The notes beneath the pieces were generated by a model. The model was not told the DNA's origin. It saw nothing but the letters and a program-made list of their open reading frames with translations, and made no database searches. Of a DNA stretch of 64,000 bases, positions 1 to 7,667 are shown piece by piece (position 1 is the first letter of the stretch; each line of letters begins with the position of its first letter). The DNA is from Pseudarthrobacter chlorophenolicus A6 (GTDB lineage Bacteria; Actinomycetota; Actinomycetes; Actinomycetales; Micrococcaceae). The stretch is taken from contig NC_011886.1 in assembly GCF_000022025.1 (NCBI RefSeq), positions 868,001 through 932,000 on the forward strand, written 5' to 3'. A program made the position numbers and the translations under genes.

Positions 1-277
1 GCCCGCTGGGCTTGGCCGGATCTGCGAGCAGGGTTGACTGGAGTTCTTCGAGTTCGGCAAGGATGCGCCGCCCATAGGCCGCCAGCGCCACACCACGTTC
101 AGTGAGCAGCACGCCCCGTCCGCGGCGTTCCAGCAAGGCGAAGCCTGCTTCCTTCTCCAGCTTCTTCACCTGCTGGGAGACGGCCGAGGGGCTGAACCCC
201 ATGGCCTCGGAGGCCGCAATGACGGACCGGTACTGCTCGATCGCGGCCAGGGCCCGGAGGGAGCCAATATCGATCAT
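1..277 (-). CDS. LysR family transcriptional regulator, 5' part only
   Basis: The reading frame opens with ATG at 277 (MIDIGSLRALAAIEQYRSV) and stays open to the left edge, so only the first 92 residues are present. They form the LysR-type winged helix-turn-helix: the helix around residues 20-40 contains the family pattern FSPSAVSQQVKKLE, followed by GRGVLLTERG and the start of the linker helix. The effector-binding domain lies outside the window. The gene is divergent from the EamA exporter at 350, the usual arrangement for a LysR regulator and its target. The regulated gene is inferred from position only. Confidence 0.88.
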   Translation of the reverse strand, partial: MIDIGSLRALAAIEQYRSVIAASEAMGFSPSAVSQQVKKLEKEAGFALLERRGRGVLLTERGVALAAYGRRILAELEELQSTLLADPAKPSG

Positions 278-298
278 GAAGCAAAAGTACACGATTTA

Positions 299-316
299 CA
301 GCGCAAATAAACGCTG
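299..316. promoter_or_regulatory. Inverted repeat between lysR and EamA gene, possible LysR site
   Basis: CAGCG, 8 nt of A-rich spacer, then CGCTG lies in the 72-nt gap between the divergent starts at 277 and 350. Interrupted dyads of this size in a divergent gap are typical of LysR regulators. The arms are short, so the assignment rests mainly on location. Confidence 0.4.
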
Positions 317-349
317 GTGCTTCATCGGCCTGTCTGCCACCCTGATGGG

Positions 350-1324
350 GTGAACCTCCGCAACTCCCTCCTCGCCGTCCTGGTCGCCATCCTGTGGGGC
401 CTGAATTTCGTGGCCATTGACATCGGGCTGCACCCCGGGGGAGGGGATGTCCCGCCCCTGCTGTTCGTGGCAATGCGCTTCGTCCTGGTGGTGCTCCCGT
501 GGATCTTCTTTGTCCGCAAGCCGGATGTCAGCTGGACGGCGATCATCGGCGTCGGCCTCTTCATGAGTGCCGGGCAGTTCGGGCTGCTTTACCTGGCCAT
601 GGCGCTGGGGATGCCGGCAGGGCTCGCTTCCTTGGTCCTGCAGGCGCAGGTGCTCCTGACGGTCCTGCTGGCCGCCGTCTTCCTCGGTGAACGCCCAGGA
701 CGCCGCCAGCTTGCCGGCGTGGTGCTGGGCGTGGCGGGGTTGGCGATCGTCGCCGTGGGCCGCAGCGCCGTGGCGCCCCTGCTGCCCTTCCTGATCGTCC
801 TCGCGGCCGCATTGTCCTGGGCCGCCGGGAACGTCATTGCCAGGAAGGCGCGGGCGGCCTCGGGCCTGGGCCTGGTGGTGTGGTCCGGCGCAGTGGTGCC
901 GCTGCCCCTCTTCGGACTGTCGCTGCTGGTGGATGGCCCCGGCGCGGTGCTGGGGACGCTCGGGCACCTGCAGGCGCCCACGCTGCTGAGCGCGCTGTAT
1001 ACGGCCGTGTTCGCCTCACTGGTGGGCTACGGAATCTGGAACCGGCTGCTGGCCAGCCACCCGTCATCGGCCGTTGTCCCCTTCACCCTGCTGGTGCCTG
1101 TGGTGGGCATGGGTGCGGCCTGGCTGGTGCTGGCGGAAATACCCACGCCAACCGAAGTTACGGGCGGGCTGCTGCTTCTCGCGGGAGTGGCGACGGCAGT
1201 GCTGAACTTCAGCCGCAAGCCGCCTCAGCGGCCCGTGACTGGGCCGTTGCCGGATTTCGGGGACGGGCGGCGGGCAGGCGTGGACGGCAACCTTGCCGGC
1301 GGCCGGGTTCCCGGGGGACGCTGA
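350..1324 (+). CDS. EamA/RhaT family drug/metabolite exporter
   Basis: A 324-residue integral membrane protein of the DMT superfamily with about ten hydrophobic helices arranged as two EamA repeats. Helix 1 reads VAILWGLNFVAIDIGL, and the second repeat begins near residue 155 (ALSWAAGNVIARKA). The GTG start at 350 is preferred to an ATG at 317 because homologues begin just before helix 1 and the 317 start would lie right after the regulatory dyad. Such carriers export metabolites or amino acids; the substrate cannot be read from sequence. The last 33 codons run antisense to the convergent gene ending at 1225 and encode a non-conserved Gly/Arg/Pro tail after the final helix. Confidence 0.85.
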   Translation: MNLRNSLLAVLVAILWGLNFVAIDIGLHPGGGDVPPLLFVAMRFVLVVLPWIFFVRKPDVSWTAIIGVGLFMSAGQFGLLYLAMALGMPAGLASLVLQAQVLLTVLLAAVFLGERPGRRQLAGVVLGVAGLAIVAVGRSAVAPLLPFLIVLAAALSWAAGNVIARKARAASGLGLVVWSGAVVPLPLFGLSLLVDGPGAVLGTLGHLQAPTLLSALYTAVFASLVGYGIWNRLLASHPSSAVVPFTLLVPVVGMGAAWLVLAEIPTPTEVTGGLLLLAGVATAVLNFSRKPPQRPVTGPLPDFGDGRRAGVDGNLAGGRVPGGR

Positions 1325-1983
1325 GCCGCCGAACCCTGGGCACCTGGTGCCTGGAGGCTGGACCGCTGGCCGCCGGAGGCCCGTGTCGCGGAACGCTGCG
1401 TCCCTGAACCCTGATCACCCGAGCGCGGCGCACCAGGCCTGGGCGCTCCCGTCCGTTGCGCACCTGTTCGTTGCGCACCCTGGCGCCGCGCGGGGTTCTG
1501 TGCCGTTCCCCGGCCGGAGGGGCGGCTCGCAGCCGGAGGCCTGCGTCCCGCCGTCGCAGGCTTGCGCCCGGTTGCGGTACGACGGCGGGATGGCCACGCA
1601 GCGCCCAGGAAAAGGACGGCGAGGGTCCCCGCAGCGGCGGCAGCGGCCACCATGAAGTAGTTGTCCGGATCGTTCGTGGGCAGCGGCGTACCGATGAAGG
1701 ACGATTCACCGTCGAACGCCAGCTCCCAGGTGCTCAGGAAGGCGAGCGAACATGCGATGGTGATGCTGGTACCCGCACCCGTCGCCAGGAGGGCCAGTCG
1801 GCGCCGACGGACCAGCAGCTCCCCGACGGCGGCCACATAGGCCAGCGCCAGGACGCCGAGGAACGCCAGGAACACCGGCTCAGCCAGCGTCATCCCCGTC
1901 AGGACCAGCAGCCCGGCCGCGACGATGCCGCAAATGACCGCAAACTTTCCGCTGTTGCCCATGTGACGCATGTGCTCCATCAT
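1225..1983 (-). CDS. Four-helix membrane protein with basic pentapeptide-repeat tail
   Basis: This 252-residue protein has four hydrophobic segments at roughly residues 14-31, 35-54, 63-85 and 110-130, then about 120 residues rich in Arg, Pro, Gly, Ala and Gln. Residues 169-228 can be read as twelve pentads with consensus GAQRS. I recognise no family. The start overlaps the stop of the upstream tetR gene by 4 nt (ATGA), so it is the last gene of the YhgE operon and translationally coupled to it. Its last 100 nt run antisense to the end of the EamA gene. The tail is probably cytoplasmic by the positive-inside rule, and its charge suggests binding to nucleic acid or acidic lipid; both points are inference. 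Confidence 0.72.
   Translation of the reverse strand: MMEHMRHMGNSGKFAVICGIVAAGLLVLTGMTLAEPVFLAFLGVLALAYVAAVGELLVRRRRLALLATGAGTSITIACSLAFLSTWELAFDGESSFIGTPLPTNDPDNYFMVAAAAAAGTLAVLFLGAAWPSRRRTATGRKPATAGRRPPAASRPSGRGTAQNPARRQGAQRTGAQRTGAPRPGAPRSGDQGSGTQRSATRASGGQRSSLQAPGAQGSAAQRPPGTRPPARLPSTPARRPSPKSGNGPVTGR
1300..1479 (-). repeat. 15-bp-period coding repeat (12 pentapeptides)
   Basis: Twelve consecutive five-residue units (GAQRT, GAQRT, GAPRP, GAPRS, GDQGS, GTQRS and so on) are encoded by a degenerate 15-bp direct repeat within the gene spanning 1225-1983. The first two units are identical in protein; later ones decay toward the C-terminus. Confidence 0.75.
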
Positions 1984-2786
1984 CCCCGAGGGCGCGCATC
2001 CTTCAGGACGTAGCCGCGCATGATGGCCATGATTGCTGCAACGCTTTGGTCACGGGTCCGTTCGGGGTTATAGGTCTGCCGGTCCAGGCCCACCACAAAG
2101 CACGCGCCGAAGATTGCCGTTTCCAGGCTTCCGCGCGGTACCGACTCGTCCACCGGGTAGGCCCTTGCCACGTTGTCCACGGCCTGCCCCACCACCTCCA
2201 GCAGCTCGCCCCGCAGCACCGCGAACGTTCCCTGCCACTCGCTGGGGATCCGCCAGTTCTCGCTGACCCACAAGCGCGCGAAGGACGGGTACTCGGCCAT
2301 GAAATCCATGGCCTGGCCGATCATCGCTTCCATGGCCGCCAGGGGATCCCCGGCCGGCGCGGCTGCGCTACCGGCCCCGGCATCGCCGGCCTTACCGGCC
2401 TTGCCCGGGCGTCCGGAACGCGGGCTCCCGGCGTCGGCGGCACCCAGCAGCCTGGCCTTCAGGATGTCCACCCCATGCCTCAGCAGCTGGGCGATCAGTT
2501 CGGACTTGCTCCCGAAGTTGTAGTAGACCGTACCCTTCGATACGCCCGCCGCCGCAGCGATCTCGTCCACCGTCACATTGGCGGCCCCGCGCTCGCCGAT
2601 CAGCGCCATGGAGGCGTCGAACAGCTTCTGCCGGGTGGCCGTGGTCCGGGCCGGACGCCGCCCCTTCGCAGCCTCCAGCGAGTGGGTGCCCATTCCGGCC
2701 GCGTCCAGGACCGCCCCCGCCATGGTTTCTCCTGCCATGGCCGCGTCCGCCGTGGCCGCGCCTTTATCTTCCGGGTCCTTGCTCAT
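1980..2786 (-). CDS. TetR family transcriptional regulator
   Basis: A 268-residue protein starting MSKDPEDKG. A disordered Ala/Gly-rich N-terminus of about 50 residues precedes the TetR helix-turn-helix: ATRQKLFDASMALIGERGA, then VTVDEIAAAAGVSKGTVYYNF near residues 75-95. The C-terminal part is the variable ligand-binding domain, interrupted by a low-complexity insertion near residue 130 (AGSPRSGRPGKAGKAGDAG). The start overlaps the yhgE stop by 4 nt (ATGA) and its own stop overlaps the next start by 4 nt. TetR proteins of YhgE operons normally repress their own operon, and the perfect palindrome at 5691-5706 in the operon promoter is the obvious operator. Confidence 0.9.
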   Translation of the reverse strand: MSKDPEDKGAATADAAMAGETMAGAVLDAAGMGTHSLEAAKGRRPARTTATRQKLFDASMALIGERGAANVTVDEIAAAAGVSKGTVYYNFGSKSELIAQLLRHGVDILKARLLGAADAGSPRSGRPGKAGKAGDAGAGSAAAPAGDPLAAMEAMIGQAMDFMAEYPSFARLWVSENWRIPSEWQGTFAVLRGELLEVVGQAVDNVARAYPVDESVPRGSLETAIFGACFVVGLDRQTYNPERTRDQSVAAIMAIMRGYVLKDARPRG

Positions 2787-4819
2787 ACGGCAATCTCCGG
2801 CTTGAGCGTCTTCAGGGTCCAGTACTTGTTCTTGCGCACTGCCAGCGTGGACATCACCGTACCCAGCAGCGTGTAGCCCAGGAGCCCGGCCACGGTGGGC
2901 AGGATCATGGACAGGTCCGCCCCGTAGATCAGGTGCCTCATTCCGGTCACCACGTACCCCATCGGGAGGATCTCGTGCACCACATGCAGGGGCTGCGGTG
3001 TGGTCTGCCAAGGGAAGGTGCCTCCCGAGGACACAAGCTGAAGCACCAGCAGGATGAGCACCACCAGCTTGCCGGGGGAGCCCAGCAGTGCGACGATCCC
3101 CTGGATCAGGGCACTGAACGCCATGGCCGCCGCCAGCATGAACAGCCACATCATCACCGGATGCGCGGGGTTCAGTCCCAGCGCGACGTTCACTACGAGG
3201 GTCAGCAGGGACGCCTGCACAACGGATACAGCCAGGAAGGGCAGCCAACCGCCCAGGGCGATCTTCCAGGACGGGGCGTTGGAGGCCAACGCCCGCTGGG
3301 TAATGGGGCGCATTGCCTGCACCAGCATGAAGATGCCGATCCACAGGGCCAGCGTGAGGAAGAACGGCGCCAGCCCTGCACCGTAGGAGTTGGCCTTGGC
3401 CTGCGAAACGTTGCTGACCGCCACCGGATCCGCCATCACCCGGGACAGGTTGTCCTTCTGGGCGTCGTCGGGGTTGGGAACCTGGCCGGCGCCCTTGCCG
3501 ATCTCGTCGGCCAGCGTGCGTGAACCGTCCGCGGCCGTGCCGGCACCGTCGGCGAGCCGGGCAGCGCCGGAATCGAGTTTCTGCGCCCCCGCGGCCAGGC
3601 TGGAGGTACCGTCCAGCGCTGCCTGCTCGCCGGTGGCCAGCGTAGCGGCACCGGTATGGAGCTGGTCGGCGCCGCTCGAAGCCTGCCGGATGGCATCCTT
3701 CAGGGCGGGCGTGGCTGCGGCCAGCTGCGCGGCACCCACACTGACGGCCTCGGAGCCGTCGGCGAGCTGCTGGATCTGGGCCGCATCCGCCTGCAGCTTC
3801 GCCTTGGCATCGGCCACGGGGCTGGACGTGGCTGCGGCGTCAAAGTCGGCAAGGATGGCGTTGGCCTGTTCCTGCGTCAGGACGCCCGAAGCCACCAGCC
3901 GGCTGTTGGACTCCACCACCCGTGCCCGCAGCCCCTGGTCGGCAGCCTCGAGCTGTGCTGCCACGTCCTGGACCTTCGTGTTGAGCTGGGCATTTCCGGC
4001 GGCCACTTGCGCGGCGCCGGACGCAAGCGTCTGCGAATCGGTGGGGAGCTGCCCGGTCTTGTCCTTCAAGACCGACAGCCCGCTGCTCAGCTGGCCGGCG
4101 CCGTCGGTGAGCTGGTTGGCCCCGTCCCGGAGCTTCAGCTGACCCGCCTGGAGCTGGGAGGCTCCGCTGCTCAGGTCCGTGGTTCCCTGATGCAGCGTCA
4201 CGGTGCCGTCGCGGAGGGTGGCGACGCCGTCGGCCAGCTGCCCGGCGCCGTCGGCCGCTTTCACCATCTGGGTGTGGATGGTGCCAAAGCCGGTGAGCAG
4301 CTGGTTCGCGGTTTCCTCGCCCACCTCGGTGGCCACCGTGGTGTGGACGGCGGTGGTCAGCTTGTCCACGATGGTGCTGAGCAGGTAGTTGTTCGCGTCG
4401 TTGGTGGTGACGTTGAGCATCGCCTGGCTCGCAGAGTCGAAGCTTCCCGGGGACGCCAGGTTGGCGGAGAAGTCCTTGGGGATCTTCAGGGCAAAGGCGT
4501 ACTCGCCGCTGCTGACGCCCTCATCCGCTGCCGCGGAGCTTTCCACCGGAATCCAGTGGAAGACGTTTCCCTCCACCAGGCTGTCCGCCACCTTCGCACC
4601 GGCCTCCAACCGGGTGCCGTCGCTGCTGCCGGCCCCGGTGTCCTCCACCACCAGCGCGGCATCGAGGTTGTTCAGGTGCCCGTAGGGGTTCCAGTTCGCG
4701 TACAGGTAAACGGCCCCGTACAGGAGGGGGACCATAGTCAGCGCCAGGATGGTCAGCTTGGGCAGCAGCCCGCCTGTCATGCGCTTGAGTTCGGAGCGGG
4801 CCAGCCGGATGACTGTCAC
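2783..4819 (-). CDS. YhgE/Pip family membrane protein
   Basis: A 678-residue protein of the YhgE/Pip ('phage infection protein') family, related in topology to type VII secretion component EsaA and to ABC-2 permeases. It has one N-terminal membrane helix (about residues 17-38), a large extracytoplasmic region, and about five to six C-terminal helices from residue 490 (FFLTLALWIGIFMLVQAM onward). The middle region (about 185-430) is filled with short repeats of the type LADG/LxxGAxxL, as in other family members, and probably forms a long helical stalk. It overlaps by 4 nt both the upstream degenerate ATPase and the downstream tetR. The transported substrate, if any, is unknown. Confidence 0.88.
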   Translation of the reverse strand: MTVIRLARSELKRMTGGLLPKLTILALTMVPLLYGAVYLYANWNPYGHLNNLDAALVVEDTGAGSSDGTRLEAGAKVADSLVEGNVFHWIPVESSAAADEGVSSGEYAFALKIPKDFSANLASPGSFDSASQAMLNVTTNDANNYLLSTIVDKLTTAVHTTVATEVGEETANQLLTGFGTIHTQMVKAADGAGQLADGVATLRDGTVTLHQGTTDLSSGASQLQAGQLKLRDGANQLTDGAGQLSSGLSVLKDKTGQLPTDSQTLASGAAQVAAGNAQLNTKVQDVAAQLEAADQGLRARVVESNSRLVASGVLTQEQANAILADFDAAATSSPVADAKAKLQADAAQIQQLADGSEAVSVGAAQLAAATPALKDAIRQASSGADQLHTGAATLATGEQAALDGTSSLAAGAQKLDSGAARLADGAGTAADGSRTLADEIGKGAGQVPNPDDAQKDNLSRVMADPVAVSNVSQAKANSYGAGLAPFFLTLALWIGIFMLVQAMRPITQRALASNAPSWKIALGGWLPFLAVSVVQASLLTLVVNVALGLNPAHPVMMWLFMLAAAMAFSALIQGIVALLGSPGKLVVLILLVLQLVSSGGTFPWQTTPQPLHVVHEILPMGYVVTGMRHLIYGADLSMILPTVAGLLGYTLLGTVMSTLAVRKNKYWTLKTLKPEIAV

Positions 4820-5649
4820 TTGGCAACCTCGGTTTCGAGTTCATCGGTCCGGACGTGCTGCCCGGTGTGTGCAGGGGTGGCCCGGCTTCCAGGGCCCGAG
4901 GCACCCACGCTGAAGGCTTCGTCCTCGTCCGCCTGTTCCGGCAGCCCGTCGGCGCGGGACGCAGCTCCCTGGCGTGCAGCCTGCCCGCCATCCATCGCGT
5001 CGTCGGTTTCCGTGCCGGGGGCATCCTCGGCACCGTTACCCACCACGGCGGACGGGCCGTCCCACGACGGCGGGAGGCAGCGTACGGTAGCGACGACCGC
5101 GAGCGGCCTTCCGGCGTCGGACGCCAATTCCTGCAGGCGGGGCAGCCAGGCGGCGTTGACCGCGCTGTGCCGGTCCGGAGAGTCCACCACGAGGAGGTCA
5201 GTGTGCGGGTTGGCCAGGGCCAGCGCAGTCAGCAGCTCCAGGCGCCGGGCGGGGTCCAGCTGTTCGGTCCAGAGGCCCGCGATGTCCTCGAAGCGGTTCA
5301 CTTTGAGCCACGGGCCGCTGAGCAGCGCACCACGGTAGCGGCGGGGCACCAAGGCAAGGTCCTCCGTCACGAGGTCGCGCACGCTCAGGTGCTCCTCCGG
5401 CTCGTTCACGCCGGGGGAGTCCACCAGGGCGCTGGCCAGCCGCAACTGCCGGGTGCGCTGCTGCCCGTCCCAAGCGACCGAGCCGCCGTTGGACTTCATC
5501 CGGCCGCTCAGGGCAAGGGCAAGGGCTGTGCGCTGGTCCTGGCGGTCGCCGGCAACCAGCAGGAGCTGTCCCCGTTCCACTTCAAGCGTGGTGGGAGGGA
5601 GGAGGGGATCGCGGCGGCCTTTAACGGAAAGCTGGCGTGCTGAGAGCAA
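4816..5649 (-). CDS. Degenerate ABC-type ATPase partner of YhgE
   Basis: The fold order is that of an ABC nucleotide-binding domain, but the motifs are eroded. The P-loop position (residues 33-42) reads AGDRQDQRTA, with Arg for the catalytic Lys and no inner glycines. The Walker B region reads DLLVVDSPDR, with Ser in place of the catalytic Glu, and there is no recognisable LSGGQ signature. The C-terminus (after about residue 205) is an acidic low-complexity tail. I chose TTG at 5649 because GAAAGG lies 6 nt upstream and because the apparent promoter (-10 at 5681-5686) would place transcription start near 5674, downstream of the more distal TTG at 5691. It is the first gene of the operon and overlaps yhgE by 4 nt. 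It probably cannot hydrolyse ATP normally. Confidence 0.72.
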   Translation of the reverse strand: MLSARQLSVKGRRDPLLPPTTLEVERGQLLLVAGDRQDQRTALALALSGRMKSNGGSVAWDGQQRTRQLRLASALVDSPGVNEPEEHLSVRDLVTEDLALVPRRYRGALLSGPWLKVNRFEDIAGLWTEQLDPARRLELLTALALANPHTDLLVVDSPDRHSAVNAAWLPRLQELASDAGRPLAVVATVRCLPPSWDGPSAVVGNGAEDAPGTETDDAMDGGQAARQGAASRADGLPEQADEDEAFSVGASGPGSRATPAHTGQHVRTDELETEVAK

Positions 5650-5680
5650 GGGGAGCCTTTCACAGAAAGTGTCTGCTTCA

Positions 5681-5709
5681 AGACTAACCAAACTGACCGG
5701 TCAGTTCAA
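5681..5709 (-). promoter_or_regulatory. Promoter with TetR-type operator for the YhgE operon
   Basis: On the minus strand TTGAAC (5709-5704), a 17-nt spacer and TAGTCT (5686-5681) form a plausible sigma-70 promoter. The 16-nt perfect palindrome AACTGACCGGTCAGTT (5691-5706) overlaps the -35 and fills most of the spacer, the classic geometry for TetR repression. The tetR gene is third in the operon this promoter would drive. Confidence 0.75.
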
Positions 5710-5718
5710 ATACCGGTC

Positions 5719-7173
5719 CTACAGTCCATACTTCTCCAGCAGGCGCAGCCATACTTCGCTGATGGTGGGGTAGGCGGGGACTGCATGCCAGAGCCGGTGG
5801 AGCGGAACTTCACCCACGACGGCGATGGTGGCCGCGTGCAGGAGCTCCGCCACGTCCGGCCCGGCGAAAGTGGCGCCCAGAAGGACCTTCCTGTCCTCGT
5901 CGATGACCAGCTGCGCCCAGCCCTCGTAGTTTTCAGAGTGCAGGGAGGACCCCGCAACCTGGATGGGAAGCTCCACTGAGGACACGTTGTAGCCGTCCTT
6001 GCGGGCGCGCTGGATGCTGCGGCCCACCGTTGCGAGTTCCGGATCCGTGAAGACCACTCCGGGGACGGCATGATCGTTGGCGGTCTGCGCGAACCGGCTC
6101 CAGTCCGCCGGGCCTCCGTCCAGTTCACCCTTGGCGCGGGCCGCAATGGCATCCCCGGTGGCCCGGGCCTCGTATTTGCCCTGATGCGTGTAGAGGTTCT
6201 TGCCAGCAGCGTCGCCCACCGCATACAACCAATGCCCGTCACCCTGCGCGGCCTGGACCAGTCCTGTGCTGTCCGTTTCAAGGAGCAGGCGCCCGTCCGC
6301 GTCCGGTTCAATACCGATGCTTTCCAGGCCAAGTCCCTCAAGGGCGGGGTGCCGGCCCGTGGATACCAGGACCTTGTCAGCCGTGACGCTGGAACCGTCG
6401 CCGAGCCCGATACTGAACGTCCCGTCGTCGTTCATCCCGATCCGCTGCGTGGCCGTGTGGAGGCGAAGGTCAACGCCGTCAGCCCGCAGGCCGGCGGCGA
6501 CAAGGCCCGCGGCTTCTTCCGGGAAGCTTCCCAGCAGGCCGCTGCGCGCAATGAGGGTGACGGCCGAGCCCAGCCGGGCAAAGGCCTGGGCCAGTTCAGT
6601 TCCTGCCACGCCGCCGCCGAGCACTGCCAGCCGGGCGGGCACTTCGCTGGCCGAGGTCGCTTCCCTGTTGCTCCAGACCTGGACGTCGGCCAGTCCGTCA
6701 ATGGGCGGTTGGGTGGGTACCGACCCGGTGGCCAGGACCACCGCGTGGCGGGCATGGAGCCTGTGCTCTGTTCCGTCCAGGCCAGCCACCTCAACAGTCC
6801 GGGGCGCAGTGAGGAAGGCGTGGCCACGGACCAGCTCGATGCCGGAATCCTTGACCCAGTCCACTTGGGAGTCGTCCGTCCAGTTAGAGGTGAAGTAGTT
6901 CCTGCGGGACAGGACGGCTTTGGCGTCCAGCGTCCGGGTCACGGCTTCCTTGGCGCCGGGCGTCGTCTGCGCCCCGTGCAGTGCGGTGCCCGGCCGGAGC
7001 AGGGCCTTGGATGGCATGCAGGCCCAGTAGGAGCACTCACCGCCCACCAGTTCAGCCTCAACGAGTACGGCGGTCAGCCCGCCCTTGACCACGCGGTCTG
7101 CCACGTTTTCGCCGGCAGCGCCGGCACCGATTATTACTACGTCATACTCGCGCCCAGCAGGCTCAGGAATCAT
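5719..7173 (-). CDS. FAD-dependent pyridine nucleotide-disulfide oxidoreductase
   Basis: A 484-residue flavoprotein of the lipoamide dehydrogenase/mercuric reductase family. The N-terminal FAD motif is VVIIGAGAAGENVADRV (about residues 12-28). The redox-active cysteines are in GGECSYWACMPSKALLRP (C-x4-C). An NAD(P)H-binding GGGVAGTELA lies near residue 190, and a second FAD motif (YAVGDAAG) near 320. The C-terminal dimerisation domain ends with HAVPAYPTISE, the position of the catalytic His-Glu pair. No E2 or E3-complex genes are nearby, so it is unlikely to serve a 2-oxoacid dehydrogenase; the physiological acceptor is unknown. Confidence 0.88.
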   Translation of the reverse strand: MIPEPAGREYDVVIIGAGAAGENVADRVVKGGLTAVLVEAELVGGECSYWACMPSKALLRPGTALHGAQTTPGAKEAVTRTLDAKAVLSRRNYFTSNWTDDSQVDWVKDSGIELVRGHAFLTAPRTVEVAGLDGTEHRLHARHAVVLATGSVPTQPPIDGLADVQVWSNREATSASEVPARLAVLGGGVAGTELAQAFARLGSAVTLIARSGLLGSFPEEAAGLVAAGLRADGVDLRLHTATQRIGMNDDGTFSIGLGDGSSVTADKVLVSTGRHPALEGLGLESIGIEPDADGRLLLETDSTGLVQAAQGDGHWLYAVGDAAGKNLYTHQGKYEARATGDAIAARAKGELDGGPADWSRFAQTANDHAVPGVVFTDPELATVGRSIQRARKDGYNVSSVELPIQVAGSSLHSENYEGWAQLVIDEDRKVLLGATFAGPDVAELLHAATIAVVGEVPLHRLWHAVPAYPTISEVWLRLLEKYGL

Positions 7174-7241
7174 GGGGACAGCCTACGCCGGGGAGGCGGG
7201 CCGAGGCTTGCTACGCCGGGGGAGGCGAGGCAGGTTTACAA

Positions 7242-7276
7242 GGTGGCTGGTGGCTGGTGGCTGGTGGCTGGTGGCT
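7242..7276. repeat. Five tandem copies of GGTGGCT
   Basis: Exact 7-bp unit repeated five times without interruption in the gap between the oxidoreductase start (7173) and tRNA-Arg. A perfect heptamer array suggests recent slippage. It is too far from the oxidoreductase start for an obvious regulatory role. Confidence 0.9.
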
Positions 7277-7358
7277 GCGTAGCGGAATGGTTTGGCGCAG
7301 GTAGCGGGCCCGGGACGTCGAGGGTAGACCTGGAGCGGTCTTCGCGGATCCTGGCCTT

Positions 7359-7397
7359 GTTCGCGCATCCGGGCCCATAAGGTTCTGACTCGCGAAC
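7359..7397. repeat. 39-nt palindrome-ended element, copy A
   Basis: Begins GTTCGC and ends GCGAAC. It matches copy B (17371-17409) at 27 of 39 positions, including both terminal inverted repeats and the block CTCGCGAAC/TTCGCGAAC. It lies 61 nt beyond the terminator of tRNA-Arg in the direction of transcription. Confidence 0.55.
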
Positions 7398-7458
7398 GAG
7401 GCCGGGAGTGAATGCGCCGGCGGGTGCGGGGGTCTGCGGGCCGGGACTTAAAGCAAAA

Positions 7459-7486
7459 GGTCCGCACCGGCGAACCGGTGCGGACC
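7459..7486 (-). terminator. Intrinsic terminator of tRNA-Arg
   Basis: A perfect 12-bp stem (GGTCCGCACCGG) closes a loop that reads TTCG on the minus strand, the very stable UUCG tetraloop, followed by TTTT. It starts 8 nt after the tRNA 3' end. Confidence 0.93.
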
Positions 7487-7493
7487 TCATCTG

Positions 7494-7567
<74 letters not shown>

Positions 7568-7667
7568 ATCTCGTGTTCCTGGGAGAAGAACCGCTCTCCT
7601 TGGAACTCGAATTACTTTACGCGAGTCTCGGCGGAGTGCCAAATCGAGAGCCCTGTTATCTGCGCTA

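Noticed and set aside
7242..7400. CRISPR-like array next to tRNA-Arg.
   Set aside because: The repeats are 7 bp without spacers, and no cas gene is present in the window.
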